Assembly: GCA_016718135.1 (NCBI GenBank)
Contig: JADKEF010000017.1
Span: 558,001-622,000, forward strand
Direction: 5' to 3'
DNA from: Acidobacteriota bacterium
Lineage (GTDB): Bacteria > Acidobacteriota > Blastocatellia > Pyrinomonadales > Pyrinomonadaceae
DNA length: 64,000 bases
Shown here: piece by piece, positions 37,153 through 46,051 of the stretch
Layout: every line of letters begins with the position of its first letter
Numbering within the stretch: position 1 is the stretch's first letter
Translations under genes and position numbers: made by a program
Notes under the pieces: model-generated
Databases searched by the model: none
Seen by the model: only the letters and a program-made list of their open reading frames with translations
Told to the model about the DNA's origin: nothing

Positions 37153-38424
37153 TTACTTAGGACTGCGGCTGTCAACCCCCAAAATACCCAGAATAGCCAA
37201 AAACGCACGCTGCGACCCGAGATGACTGTCGGTCGCGTCCCAGCTCTCGTCTGGCGAATGGGCTCCGCGGCCGAGGCCTCCGCCGTCAATGGTTATCGCC
37301 GGGATTCCCAAACTGATCGGAATATTTGAATCGGTACTGCCGGCATCGAGCTCGGATTTGATCCCCAAAGCCTTGTCGGCCTCGAGCGCGGCACGCACAA
37401 TTAGGGCATCGGCCTTCTGCTCACCTGTCGGCCTGCTGCCAACCTGGCTCATATCGACCGTTATCTTTCGCGGGCTTGTCCAGCGACCATTTTCCTCATT
37501 CAGCGATACCTGGACTGCCTTTTTAAAACTGGCGTCCATTTTCTCAAGCTCGGCCTTGCTGACCGAACGCATATCGATCTCAAACGACGCCGTGTGAGCG
37601 ATCGAGTTTACCGACGTTCCACCCTCGATGCGTCCGACATTGAACGTCGTTTTCGGATCAGTCGGAACCTGGAATTTCGAGATCTTTTCAATCGCTCGGC
37701 CGAGGGCATGGATCGGATTTGGCATGCCGAATGCACCATAGCTATGACCGCCCGGCCCTTTGAATGTCACCCGGTATCTATAACTGCCGACGGCTCCATT
37801 CGTGATTCCGAGCCCGGTTCCGTCAATTGAAATAAAATGCGTCACCTTGCCCTTTAGTTCCTTGGCAAAAAGATGCCGCGTGCCGCGAAGGTCGCCCAAC
37901 CCTTCTTCGCCGACATTCGCTACGACGATCAGATTGCCGACTGTATCGATCTTGAGTTCGTTAAGCGTTCGAACCATAGTGATCAGCAGAGTCAATCCGC
38001 GCCCGTCATCGCCGATCCCGAGCCCCTTGATGAGGTTTCCCTCGCGAGTTACTTTGACGACCTCGTCATCAAAAACGGTATCGAGGTGTGCCGCCAGAAC
38101 CATTGTCGGAGCAGCCGATCCGCCGGTTCCCGGCCGTTCGCCGATGACGTTGCCAACTTCGTCCATGCGAACGTTTTTGAGGCCGAGCTCCTGGAACTTC
38201 TTCCTAAAGTATTCGGCTCGCCGGGCCTCTTTAAATGGCGGTGCCGGGATCTCGGTGATTCTGATCTGTTCCGTGATGGTCTCGGGCTCGGTGGCTTTGA
38301 TGTACTCGAGCCCTAGCCGAACTTTTTCAATGTCAATCAAAGACGGCCCGGTAGATTGGCCAACGGTATCTAAAGCCGAGGTCGCCAATAACAAGATCGC
38401 GGTGAGTACTAAGAATGCTCTCAT
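37153..38424 (-). CDS. M20-family zinc peptidase, exported
   Basis: Secreted or periplasmic metallopeptidase of 423 residues with a signal peptide (FLVLTAILLLATSALDTVGQ). M20 motifs present are LAAHLDTVFD, GIGDDGRG, a VGEEGLGDLRG catalytic Glu region and a C-terminal DAGSTDSNIPISLG then GAHSPDE with the last ligand His. It resembles the peptidase-T-like and carboxypeptidase-G2 branch; the substrate is unknown. It is in series with pepT downstream, indicating a small exported peptide-degradation cluster. Confidence 0.9.
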   Translation of the reverse strand: MRAFLVLTAILLLATSALDTVGQSTGPSLIDIEKVRLGLEYIKATEPETITEQIRITEIPAPPFKEARRAEYFRKKFQELGLKNVRMDEVGNVIGERPGTGGSAAPTMVLAAHLDTVFDDEVVKVTREGNLIKGLGIGDDGRGLTLLITMVRTLNELKIDTVGNLIVVANVGEEGLGDLRGTRHLFAKELKGKVTHFISIDGTGLGITNGAVGSYRYRVTFKGPGGHSYGAFGMPNPIHALGRAIEKISKFQVPTDPKTTFNVGRIEGGTSVNSIAHTASFEIDMRSVSKAELEKMDASFKKAVQVSLNEENGRWTSPRKITVDMSQVGSRPTGEQKADALIVRAALEADKALGIKSELDAGSTDSNIPISLGIPAITIDGGGLGRGAHSPDESWDATDSHLGSQRAFLAILGILGVDSRSPK

Positions 38425-38443
38425 AAAAGCAAAAATTGACCTG

Positions 38444-39967
38444 TCACAATTTCACGCAAACATTTTTCTCTTCTGTAAAAAATCTCAACGCCTCGAAACC
38501 ACCTTCACGCCCGACGCCGCTGTCTTTGACGCCGCCAAACGGCGTTCTCAGATCTCTTAGAAGCCAGCAATTGATCCAAACGATGCCCGATTCGAGTTTA
38601 GCTGCCATGCGGTGGGCGCGGGAGAGGTTTTCGGTCCAGACGGTAGCGGACAAGCCGTAGCGGACGCTGTTTGCGTAAGTGAGGACTTCGTTCTCGGTGT
38701 CGAATGGCATGATCGTAACGACCGGGCCGAAGATCTCTTCCTGATTGGTGCGGCAATCGTGCGGCAGCCCTTCGATAACCGTCGGTTCGATGAACCATCC
38801 GTTCAGGTCAGAACCGCCTGCCCGAGCGGGCGGCTCGGCGCTTCCTTGTGAATCGGCGTCCGAGGCACTATGCTCTCTGCCCCCCGCTGACGCAGGGGGT
38901 TCTGACTTGTGTCCGCCGGTCAAGATCGTGCCGCCTTCGGCTTTCGCGAGGTCGATGTACGACATTATCTTGTCAAAATGCTGCTGCGAGGCGATCGCCC
39001 CAACGTCTGTATCGGGGTCCAGCGGGTCACCGATCTTCAATGCAGAGACTTGAGCCACGAAATCCGATTTGAACCTATCGTACAAAGGACGCTCGACGAA
39101 TATTCGCGATCCGCACAGACATATCTCGCCCTGATTTGAGAACGACGAACGAACCGTCGTCGCGAGCATTTCTTCGTAATTGCAATCGGCAAAGATAATG
39201 TTTGGATTCTTACCGCCGAGTTCGAGCGAGAGTTTCTTGAACATCGGGGCCGCTACACGTGCGATCTCTTCACCGGTCTTTGTGCCGCCGGTGAAGGAGA
39301 TGGCTTTGACATCTTTGTGGGCTACGATAGCTGAACCAACCTTCGGGCCAAGGCCATGGACGATATTTAGAACGCCCGCAGGCAAACCTGCCTCGATGCA
39401 GAGTCTCGACAGCAAATACGCCGTCATCGGCGTGACCTCACTCGGCTTAGCAACGACCGTACATCCGGCAGCGATCGCAGGTGCGATCTTCCAGGTAAAT
39501 AAATAGAGCGGCAGATTCCAGGGCGAAATGCAGCCGACGACACCAACCGGCTGACGGAGCGTGTAGTTGATCGCATTTTGCCCGATGCTGTCGTGCGATT
39601 CGTTTGCCGTGTGCATCGCCGCGGTAGCGTAAAATTTGAAATTCGCCACAGCCCGCGGAATATCGACAGCTCGGGCAAGCGAAACGGGCTTTCCCTGATC
39701 TACGCTCTCAGCCAAAGCAAGCGTCTCAAGATCGCGTTCGATAAGAGCGACCAGTCGCATCAAAATATCGTGCCGAGCCTCTGCCGATGTACTCGACCAA
39801 GCCGGAAACGCCGCCGTCGCTGCCTCGACAGCAAGATGAACATCGCGGTCGTCGGAATCCGCGATCAGCGAATACACTTCGCCGGTCGACGGGTCGAAAT
39901 TGTCCAGATATTCGCCGGACGCCGGACGCACCAATTCTCCGCCGATGTAATTCTCGATATTGAGCAT
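38444..39967 (-). CDS. Aldehyde dehydrogenase, probable 2-aminomuconic 6-semialdehyde dehydrogenase
   Basis: NAD-dependent aldehyde dehydrogenase, 507 residues from ATG 39967. It has the general-base region LELGGKNPN and the catalytic Cys in NQGEICLCGSR, plus SPWNLPLYL and EIFGPVV. Oxidation of 2-aminomuconate semialdehyde fits the ACMS decarboxylase and RidA-type genes nearby; sequence alone also allows 2-hydroxymuconic semialdehyde. Between TGGHK and DLNGWFIEP, which normally almost join, about 32 extra residues are inserted in frame. They are encoded by two inverted family A repeats (38807-38838 and 38880-38906) and the 41 bp between them. Confidence 0.9.
   Translation of the reverse strand: MLNIENYIGGELVRPASGEYLDNFDPSTGEVYSLIADSDDRDVHLAVEAATAAFPAWSSTSAEARHDILMRLVALIERDLETLALAESVDQGKPVSLARAVDIPRAVANFKFYATAAMHTANESHDSIGQNAINYTLRQPVGVVGCISPWNLPLYLFTWKIAPAIAAGCTVVAKPSEVTPMTAYLLSRLCIEAGLPAGVLNIVHGLGPKVGSAIVAHKDVKAISFTGGTKTGEEIARVAAPMFKKLSLELGGKNPNIIFADCNYEEMLATTVRSSFSNQGEICLCGSRIFVERPLYDRFKSDFVAQVSALKIGDPLDPDTDVGAIASQQHFDKIMSYIDLAKAEGGTILTGGHKSEPPASAGGREHSASDADSQGSAEPPARAGGSDLNGWFIEPTVIEGLPHDCRTNQEEIFGPVVTIMPFDTENEVLTYANSVRYGLSATVWTENLSRAHRMAAKLESGIVWINCWLLRDLRTPFGGVKDSGVGREGGFEALRFFTEEKNVCVKL
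38807..38838 (+). repeat. Palindromic repeat family A, copy 5, in frame in the ALDH gene
   Basis: GTCAGAACCGCCTGCCCGAG then CGGGCGGCTCGG. The gene reads the opposite face, giving AEPPARAGGSD. It forms an inverted pair with copy 6. Confidence 0.88.
38880..38906 (-). repeat. Palindromic repeat family A, copy 6, in frame in the ALDH gene
   Basis: On the gene strand GTCAGAACCCCCTGCGTCAG then CGGGGGG, encoding SEPPASAGG. With copy 5 it bounds a 96-100 bp insertion that keeps the reading frame. Confidence 0.88.
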
Positions 39968-40042
39968 AGCTACACCTGCGATTTTACTCTTTTTCACCGA
40001 ACCGCGAAATTATGTGTGCTTTGAACTTAGGTTGACCAAAAA

Positions 40043-40579
40043 TTACTCGCCACAACCCAAATTGATCTTTTTCGTCAAAACGTTCTTTTGCCCAACGATC
40101 CGTGCTTTGAGTTCGAGCGGATAGCATCCGGTTTCGTATATCCAGAATCCGCTAAATGACTTGCCATTAGTGCGAATATCGGCAGGAACGATCTTATGAA
40201 AATTCGCGGCACGGCCCTGTAAGGTGCCGTTCGCTATTCGATACTTGGCCGTCAGCTCAACCTGTTTCTGTTTGGGCGGGTTTCCATCGCCATAAGCCTC
40301 GATCTCCACAACAATAAGCATCGCCGACGAAGAACCGTCGCGAGACGATCCTTCCAAGACGGTATTCCACAAATTGACCTTGCCGGAGAATACATCGTCA
40401 GAAAACTTGCCGTCGGTGTCGTAAAACAGCTTTGCGGTCACATTCGCTATGCGAACCTTTTGCGAACGCCCGGACATCTGGCCGTAATCGGTTGTCGCAA
40501 AAGCGGAGTAAACGCACGCTAGCATGGCGATCATCATCAAAACTCGCCCTGTTTTGATCCTTTCGCATGAAATGGCCAT
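40043..40579 (-). CDS. Hypothetical exported protein
   Basis: Unknown protein of 178 residues. A hydrophobic segment near residues 13-28 (VLMMIAMLACVYSAFA) is a probable signal peptide. The mature part looks beta-rich, with a Cys pair near the C-terminus (TGCYPLEL, NLGCGE) that could be a disulfide. It is flanked by the ALDH gene and a P1 peptidase gene on the same strand. Nothing ties it to either. Confidence 0.65.
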   Translation of the reverse strand: MAISCERIKTGRVLMMIAMLACVYSAFATTDYGQMSGRSQKVRIANVTAKLFYDTDGKFSDDVFSGKVNLWNTVLEGSSRDGSSSAMLIVVEIEAYGDGNPPKQKQVELTAKYRIANGTLQGRAANFHKIVPADIRTNGKSFSGFWIYETGCYPLELKARIVGQKNVLTKKINLGCGE

Positions 40580-40624
40580 ATTCTTTAAGAACGGCTTAGC
40601 AAGGCATTATTGCACCAGAGTAAT

Positions 40625-41794
40625 TTATTTGATCCGGCCGTATTTCCGCAGTATCTCTTTTACCTGTTCCAGCGGAAGGGCCTCGACCGTCCGTCCGTTT
40701 CCTGTTACGGTTGTCGCTTTGAAGAGTGAGTTGAGAATTGCTTCTTCGGTCGCTTCGATGACGGCCTGAAATAGAGGGGACATCGCGTCATTGCCTAACA
40801 CGGAAATGTTACGCTTTGCGTCCGAAGCCTTGATGCGGTTTTGTGTCGAAAACGCGATCGCATAATCGCCACTGCCGTTTGTCATCGACGAGCCTGTTCT
40901 CGCAAGGCCGGACATTGCACGAGAGGCGAGCCGTCTGAGTTGCCGGTGATCGAGCGGAGCATCGGTGGCGATGACGATGATGATCGAGCCGTCCGCCAGG
41001 TCGGAACCAGACGATGGTTGGGCGTTCGAACCAACGGCCCCGACCGCTTCCTTGAGATAGAATTTTCCAAGTTCAACTCCTACCGGCACCCCATCGATAG
41101 ACAGGACGCCGCCAAAGTTTGATTGCACGAGTACGCCAAGAGTATATCCGCCGAGCGATGTCGGCAGCTTTCGCGACGACGTACCGATGCCGCCTTTCCA
41201 TCCGAAAGCTACAGTGCCTGTGCCCGCACCGACCGAACCTTCTTCGACAGCTCCGCTCTTAGCATTTTTGATCGAGTTGAATACATCGTCGCGTGTGATA
41301 TGCCTTGCGCGACCATCATTAAGCCCGCCGTCATTCGTCTCGGCAACAAGTGGGTTAATAGAGCGGACATTTTCATTGCCCCTGAGGCCGAGCATGTAGT
41401 CAAGCGAAAAATCGGCAGTTTTCGGTACGGAAAGAGTCGAGGTCAACAGGATGGGAGTTTCGATCTCGCCAAGTTCATTGACTTGCGTCGACCCTGCGAG
41501 TTTGCCAAATCCGTTGCCGACATAAACCGCTCCCGGCACCTTTTCCTGAAATAGATTCCCGCCGTGCGGCAGGATCGCCGTTACACCGGTTCGGATGTTT
41601 TCCCCGCGAATGATAGTCGTTTGCCCTACGGACACGCCCGCAACATCGGTGATGGCATTATTTTCACCTGTTGCCAGAACGCCAATCTTGAGCCCGAGGT
41701 CATGTGCCCGCGGCCGCTTTTCCTGCGCGAAGCCAACCTGTGTCAGGCAGATCGCGATACCAAAGGCGACGATCAAATTGAACCTGCGTTGCAT
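40625..41794 (-). CDS. P1-family (DmpA-like) aminopeptidase, exported
   Basis: Ntn-type self-processing aminopeptidase related to DmpA/BapA, 389 residues. It has a signal peptide (LIVAFGIAICLTQVGFAQ), then the family start ITDVAGVSVGQTTI and HGGN. The autocleavage/nucleophile region is GAVEEGSVGAGTG, and GYTLGVLVQSNFGG and VIATDAPLDHRQLRRLA are also typical. Such enzymes release N-terminal D- or beta-amino acids or act on small peptides. It lies directly downstream of dcd, separated by a family A repeat. Confidence 0.9.
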   Translation of the reverse strand: MQRRFNLIVAFGIAICLTQVGFAQEKRPRAHDLGLKIGVLATGENNAITDVAGVSVGQTTIIRGENIRTGVTAILPHGGNLFQEKVPGAVYVGNGFGKLAGSTQVNELGEIETPILLTSTLSVPKTADFSLDYMLGLRGNENVRSINPLVAETNDGGLNDGRARHITRDDVFNSIKNAKSGAVEEGSVGAGTGTVAFGWKGGIGTSSRKLPTSLGGYTLGVLVQSNFGGVLSIDGVPVGVELGKFYLKEAVGAVGSNAQPSSGSDLADGSIIIVIATDAPLDHRQLRRLASRAMSGLARTGSSMTNGSGDYAIAFSTQNRIKASDAKRNISVLGNDAMSPLFQAVIEATEEAILNSLFKATTVTGNGRTVEALPLEQVKEILRKYGRIK

Positions 41795-41810
41795 AACATC
41801 GATCTTCCCG

Positions 41811-41837
41811 CCGCCCGCTTACGCAGGCGGTTCTGAC
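41811..41837 (-). repeat. Palindromic repeat family A, copy 7 (abuts the dcd stop)
   Basis: On the minus strand the dcd stop TAG is followed immediately by TCAGAACCGCCTGCGTAAGC then GGGCGG. The central triplet TAA would be a stop in the coding phase used by the intragenic copies, consistent with this copy being untranslated. Confidence 0.88.
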
Positions 41838-42435
41838 TAGACTTTTGCAAACGTCAGCCCCGTTTGCCCTTGATACTTGCCACCGCGATCTTCGTAGCTC
41901 ATGCTCGCCGCAGTCTTCGTCGGATTCGAAGAACAGGATCTGGCCGATGCCTTCGTTGATGTAAACGCGGAGCGGCAGATTGGCGAGGTTTGCGATCTCG
42001 ACGACGAGGCGGCCGGTCCAGCCGGCTTCGAGCGGAGTCGTGTTTACTAGCAGGCCCGCACGGGCGTAGGTGGATTTGCCGAGGGCTACGCCGGTTACGT
42101 TTCGCGGCATTTTGAAGGTCTCGACCGTCACGCCTAGGCCGTAGTGATGTGGCGGCAACAGGTAATATCTCGCCCCATCCTCGGCCTCGCGAACTGGCGG
42201 TTCGATGAGCGATTTTGCTTCGTCAAAGTGCTTCGGATCTATCTCATCGCCGTTTACAGAAGAGAAGATCCGAAAACCATCATCCGCGAGCCGCATGTCA
42301 TACCCGTAACTCGAGCAACCCGCCGAGATGATGCGTTTGCCATCGACCTCGCGTACCAACCCCGAGAGAAACGGAGTGATCATGCCCTCTTCCTCTGCCA
42401 TTCTTCCGTAGCCAAATATCTGATTTGATCGTCAT
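41837..42435 (-). CDS. dcd: dCTP deaminase (frameshifted at both ends)
   Basis: Deaminates dCTP to dUTP, supplying dUMP for thymidylate synthesis; about 198 codons. The main frame (42401 downward) carries SAGCSSYGYDMRL, FKMPRNVTGVALGKSTYARAG and EAGWTGRLVVEIAN, including the catalytic Glu. Its annotated C-terminus is nonsense. Shifting frame near 41903-41912 restores MSYEDRGGKYQGQTGLTFAK V and a TAG at 41837. At the 5' end another frame encodes MTIKSDIWLRK up to 42402, the normal family start, which joins by removing one base at 42402-42405. Two single-base indels therefore disrupt an otherwise standard gene. Confidence 0.9.
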
Positions 42436-42493
42436 AAAATGAAGGAATCACCTATTTGGGAGATATTGCTTAAACCCAATCGTTCAAACTAAA

Positions 42494-42528
42494 AGAAGGT
42501 GATAAACCTCGTAAGTTTATCACCTTCT
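42494..42528 (-). terminator. Hairpin terminator downstream of the DUF4097-like gene
   Basis: Perfect 14-bp stem AGAAGGTGATAAAC / GTTTATCACCTTCT with a 7-nt loop. On the minus strand it is followed by TTTAGTTT. It lies between the end of the DUF4097-like gene and the dcd start. Confidence 0.75.
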
Positions 42529-42555
42529 AATTTGAAAATCCGAACGCGGCGGCTA

Positions 42556-43394
42556 TCAAAGCGGTGCGGTCAGTCTTCCCAGCTTCATCGTCCCATCGCC
42601 CATTATGAATTTTAGCGACGAACCGCCGACACCTGCCTTTGCCAGGATGGAGCGGTCGGTGAACACAACTTTACGGTCTCGAGGTATTAAGTCTGGAAGT
42701 TCATTAGTGATCGTGCCCGTTTTCAGTATTGTCGCGTCGATCTCGGCACTCATATTTGAAGGGAGGCTCACGTTCAGTTCGCCGCTCCCGACATTCACGG
42801 TTGCGGAACGTCCTCGCCAACCTCGAACGCCAAACACCATATCCAGCTTCCCGGTTCCGATCGTCACGCTGGTCGTTCCGCCGACCACTTCGACGTAACC
42901 CGTTGTCTCAATAAAACTTACTCGCATCGAACCCTCGACGCCGGTGATCGAAAGATCGCCTTTGCCGCCGTCGATCTCGAGATCGGTGTATCGCGGCACG
43001 CGGATCTCGTAATCTACACGAAATGGCGTGGTAAGCAGATTCTTCGGAAAATCCTTGGGTAGCTTTTTCAACCCGAACTTGTTGTGCGGCCTATTGTACT
43101 AACCGCTACGCGGATGGTGCTTTCCTCCGCGATAAACCCGGTGATCGCTGCGAGCTTTGCAAAATCAGCGTCGTTCGCCGCTTCGATGGTGATCGTAGCG
43201 ATCAACTCGAACTCATTCTTCGGCGAACCAACGATCTTTACAGACCCATTTGGAGCACCGGTGACGGTCACCGTTCCGCCGGAACTGAAATCAAATTTAT
43301 CAGTCTTGGTGGTGGTGCGAACACTCTGGGCCAAAGCGGCGATCGAAAACGCCACAACAAAAAGCGAGCACAGAACCAAACGTTTGATTTTCAT
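42556..43394 (-). CDS. DUF4097-like exported beta-repeat protein (frameshifted)
   Basis: One gene appears as two open frames. The 5' part starts at ATG 43394 with a signal peptide (RLVLCSLFVVAFSIAALAQ) and reads to a TGA near 43068. The 3' part continues one frame away from about 43090 to 42556 and begins HNKFGLKKLPKDFPK. Joining them near 43085-43090 gives one protein of about 279 residues with DUF4097-type repeats (EIDGGKGDLSITGVEG, GTTSVTIGTGKLD, VNVGSGELNVSLP). These form a right-handed beta-helix-like structure, possibly surface exposed. It lies next to a second protein of the same type and a sigma/anti-sigma pair. Confidence 0.75.
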
Positions 43395-43468
43395 TTTTGT
43401 ATAGAGTGGGCCGGAGAGACTCGTCAATACAAGTCTAAGCCTTGTACCAGAGTGAGGTCAACGAAAAT

Positions 43469-44224
43469 CTATCGACGAAGAAAGCCGATCGTGCCACGCT
43501 GATTAGTCACGGTTAGCGTCGCGCTGCCGTCACCGGTCTTGCCAATCACACGGCGGCCGTCGCCCAGGTAGTTGGTTTCCGAGTTAGCAAAAGCTCCGAG
43601 CGAGATACTTCGCGTCGAGGGGGCCGTCGCAACAAAACGAAATGAGGAAGTGAACGGAATGCGAAGGTTGATGTTTCCTTTCATCGAAGAGAATCGGTAA
43701 TTGCCGCTCTCCTGGATCTCACCGTCAAAGAAGATATCGCCGATACCGTTCTCTGCCGAGACGTTCTTGGCAAGAATATTCGTAAGCGTAATATCGCCTT
43801 CGCTCGAAATATGTGCTCGGACAAGGCCGCTGCGAACATTGCTGACGATCAGATTGCCGATCCGCGTCTCGATATCGACCATTGCGTTGTAGGGCACCCG
43901 GATCAGGAAATTTACATTTCCGACATCCTTACCCTGATTGTCTTTTAGGACATTTACGAAGATCGTTCCGCTCAGGCTCTGTGGGACGATGGTCGCCGCC
44001 GGAGCTTCCATCGACGCTGAGATACTTATTTCCTGACGATTCCAGCCCTCAACCGTGACAGTCCCGGTTCGATTCGTCAGCGAAAGACGGACGTTCTGGC
44101 CCGCAGGGTAAGTCCTCGCAAACTTCTTCTGGGCCGCCACCTCATCCGCAAACAGCGCAAAGAAAAAAACTACGCATAAAAGCATCGTAGTTTTCGACGA
44201 GGGGGTTTTAGATCCAAAGATCAT
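43469..44224 (-). CDS. DUF4097-like exported beta-repeat protein
   Basis: 251-residue exported protein with a signal region (TTMLLCVVFFFALFADEVAAQ). It contains repeating short beta-strand units (VRLSLTNRTGTVTVEGW, IETRIGNLIVSNVRSGLV, ISSEGDITLTNILAKNV, ENGIGDIFFDGEI), as in DUF4097/putative adhesin domains. The function is unproven. Its gene follows the anti-sigma-factor gene by 9 bp on the same strand, so it is probably part of the regulon or the signal-sensing side of that sigma system. Confidence 0.8.
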   Translation of the reverse strand: MIFGSKTPSSKTTMLLCVVFFFALFADEVAAQKKFARTYPAGQNVRLSLTNRTGTVTVEGWNRQEISISASMEAPAATIVPQSLSGTIFVNVLKDNQGKDVGNVNFLIRVPYNAMVDIETRIGNLIVSNVRSGLVRAHISSEGDITLTNILAKNVSAENGIGDIFFDGEIQESGNYRFSSMKGNINLRIPFTSSFRFVATAPSTRSISLGAFANSETNYLGDGRRVIGKTGDGSATLTVTNQRGTIGFLRR

Positions 44225-44233
44225 TTCAGGAAA

Positions 44234-44953
44234 CTAAAGGTCCGAGAAGTCCCGGAGTAAATTCATTTTGTCGCTCAAAACCGTGTCGAGCATCTCGCCC
44301 GAAAGCTCGTCTTCCGGGTCTTGGTTCAAGATCGTCGTGTATTCGCTGACCGATTCGTCTATAACCTGCAGATTACGGTCAAATGCTTCGCGGGTGGCCC
44401 GATCCCATTGAATGCGACGCGTTTGCACACGAGCGTTCCAATATTCGATCGCGGCCTGCTGCTCCTTGTGTCGACGGTCGCGCGCCTGCTGAGGCGTCTC
44501 CATCAGGCCGACCTTGCTCAAAACCTTTTCAAATGTCGTCTGCGTCGCCGCCGAACGCGTAGTAAAATCATCCGTTTGCGGGACAAAGTAACTGCGAATA
44601 GCTACAAAGGTCGCAAGGGAACTCACAATTGCTATACAACCCAAAGCGGTCGCGAGTTGACCAAACGACAACTGCCAAAACCGCTTCTGCGGCGGCGGAG
44701 CAACCGTCTGTTCGGCCTTGATCTCGTTCTCAATAATATTATTGATGCGGCACCACATTGCCTTGGAGTGAGCAGGAACAAGTTCATCGGCAGACTCACC
44801 GGTGCAAATATCCAGGATCGAGGCAAAGTCTTCGCAGACGATCGCACAATCGCCGCACATCGCCAGATGCGTACGTATCGACGCGGCCTGAGTTTCCTCA
44901 AGTTCGTTGTCCAAAAACTGGCTTATTAGACCTTTACACTCGTCGCAATTCAT
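44234..44953 (-). CDS. Anti-sigma factor with zinc-finger (zf-HC2) domain
   Basis: Membrane anti-sigma factor of 239 residues. The N-terminal zinc-binding anti-sigma motif is HLAMCGDC (HxxxCxxC) after MNCDECKGLISQFLDNEL. One transmembrane segment lies near 98-118 (LATALGCIAIVSSLATFVAI). The extracytoplasmic C-terminus is charged and helical (AREAFDRNLQVIDESVSEY). It is expected to hold the ECF sigma factor encoded just upstream inactive until an envelope signal arrives. DUF4097-like exported proteins follow in the same orientation. Confidence 0.9.
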   Translation of the reverse strand: MNCDECKGLISQFLDNELEETQAASIRTHLAMCGDCAIVCEDFASILDICTGESADELVPAHSKAMWCRINNIIENEIKAEQTVAPPPQKRFWQLSFGQLATALGCIAIVSSLATFVAIRSYFVPQTDDFTTRSAATQTTFEKVLSKVGLMETPQQARDRRHKEQQAAIEYWNARVQTRRIQWDRATREAFDRNLQVIDESVSEYTTILNQDPEDELSGEMLDTVLSDKMNLLRDFSDL

Positions 44954-45146
44954 CGTGTTTGCAGAATAAAGTCGTACCGCATTTCGCTGTTCGTACTAGC
45001 CTTATTCTTGACCCAATTGATAGATTAGCCTCGCGACTTAAAAGTTGCCTTGACCGCCGCTGAATCTTTACATTTCTTAACAAAAATCGGCACAAAAAAC
45101 ACGAACGTAGTTTCCTGCGTCCGTGCTCTTTAGAACTGATGTGTTA

Positions 45147-45800
45147 CTAATCCTGTTTTTTGATCAAAAGCCCACGCAGTTTCAACCTTGCCTTGTGTAG
45201 CTGCGATTTCGACGTTCCGACGGAGATGCCCATAAGGCGGGCGACCTCTTCGTGCTCAAAGCCCTCGACGTCGTGCAAAATAAATACATTGCGATAGCCA
45301 TTTGGCAGTTCAGCGATCGCGTTCTTTAACGCGATGCGGTCGACGACCTGCATCTTGTTAGGATTGGCCGAACCGGCAACCGTCTGTTCCGGCATTTCGC
45401 CGTCTTCGCTGGTCTTTTCGTTTTTTACGCTGCGGCGACGAAAGTGCATCAGCACCTGATTTACCGTCAAACGATGCAGCCAGGTCGAAAATGCCGAATC
45501 ACCGCGAAAGCTGCCGATCTTGCGAAATAGCTGAATGAAAACTTCTTGCGTTAGATCCTCTGCCTCAGTCTGATTTGAGGTCATTCGCAGACACAAGCTG
45601 TATGTACGGCGATGATATCGCTCGTAAATAAGCTCAAATGCCGCGATGTTGCCATTCGCCGCAAGACGGCAAAGATCGATATCAGGTGCAGCCGCGTCAA
45701 AGGCCTCTTCGACAACAGGCGCAACAAAAGTCGGCAATTCAGCCGCACTCTCAAACCCAAAAGCTATGTCCCGCTCGATAACCGCCGAGTGTGGATCCAT
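45147..45800 (-). CDS. ECF-type RNA polymerase sigma factor
   Basis: Sigma-70 family ECF factor of 217 residues from ATG 45800, preferred over 45893 because the extra residues resemble no sigma factor. Region 2 contains FELIYERYHRRTYSLCLRMT and the -10 recognition helix AEDLTQEVFIQLFRKIGSF. Region 4 contains LPNGYRNVFILHDVEGFEHE then EVARLMGISVGTSKSQLHKA, the -35 helix-turn-helix. About 40 acidic residues precede region 2. The anti-sigma factor gene lies 193 bp downstream on the same strand. Confidence 0.9.
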   Translation of the reverse strand: MDPHSAVIERDIAFGFESAAELPTFVAPVVEEAFDAAAPDIDLCRLAANGNIAAFELIYERYHRRTYSLCLRMTSNQTEAEDLTQEVFIQLFRKIGSFRGDSAFSTWLHRLTVNQVLMHFRRRSVKNEKTSEDGEMPEQTVAGSANPNKMQVVDRIALKNAIAELPNGYRNVFILHDVEGFEHEEVARLMGISVGTSKSQLHKARLKLRGLLIKKQD

Positions 45801-46051
45801 GGTCACTCCCAAAATATCTCTGCCGGATTTTAGAACTTCTTCGCTGGCTATGATGTGTGACCTCCGATAAAGAGTTGCCCGAACGCGAACCAATATTTGG
45901 CTCTTTTTTAGACTAGCGAAAATTGTATGTTTAAAACGTCAAAAGGTAAAGCGAAATTTGGCCGCCCAATGTGCCCAACCTTTGTTTGACGCGTGCCATA
46001 GTGTTAAAATCCTCGCCACAATCCTGTCGTTTCAATTTTGGAGGAAAATCG

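Noticed and set aside
45983..46010. TTGACG ... TAAAAT as a sigma-70 promoter for the tricorn-like gene
   Set aside because: Spacing between the boxes is about 14 bp, too short for a normal promoter.
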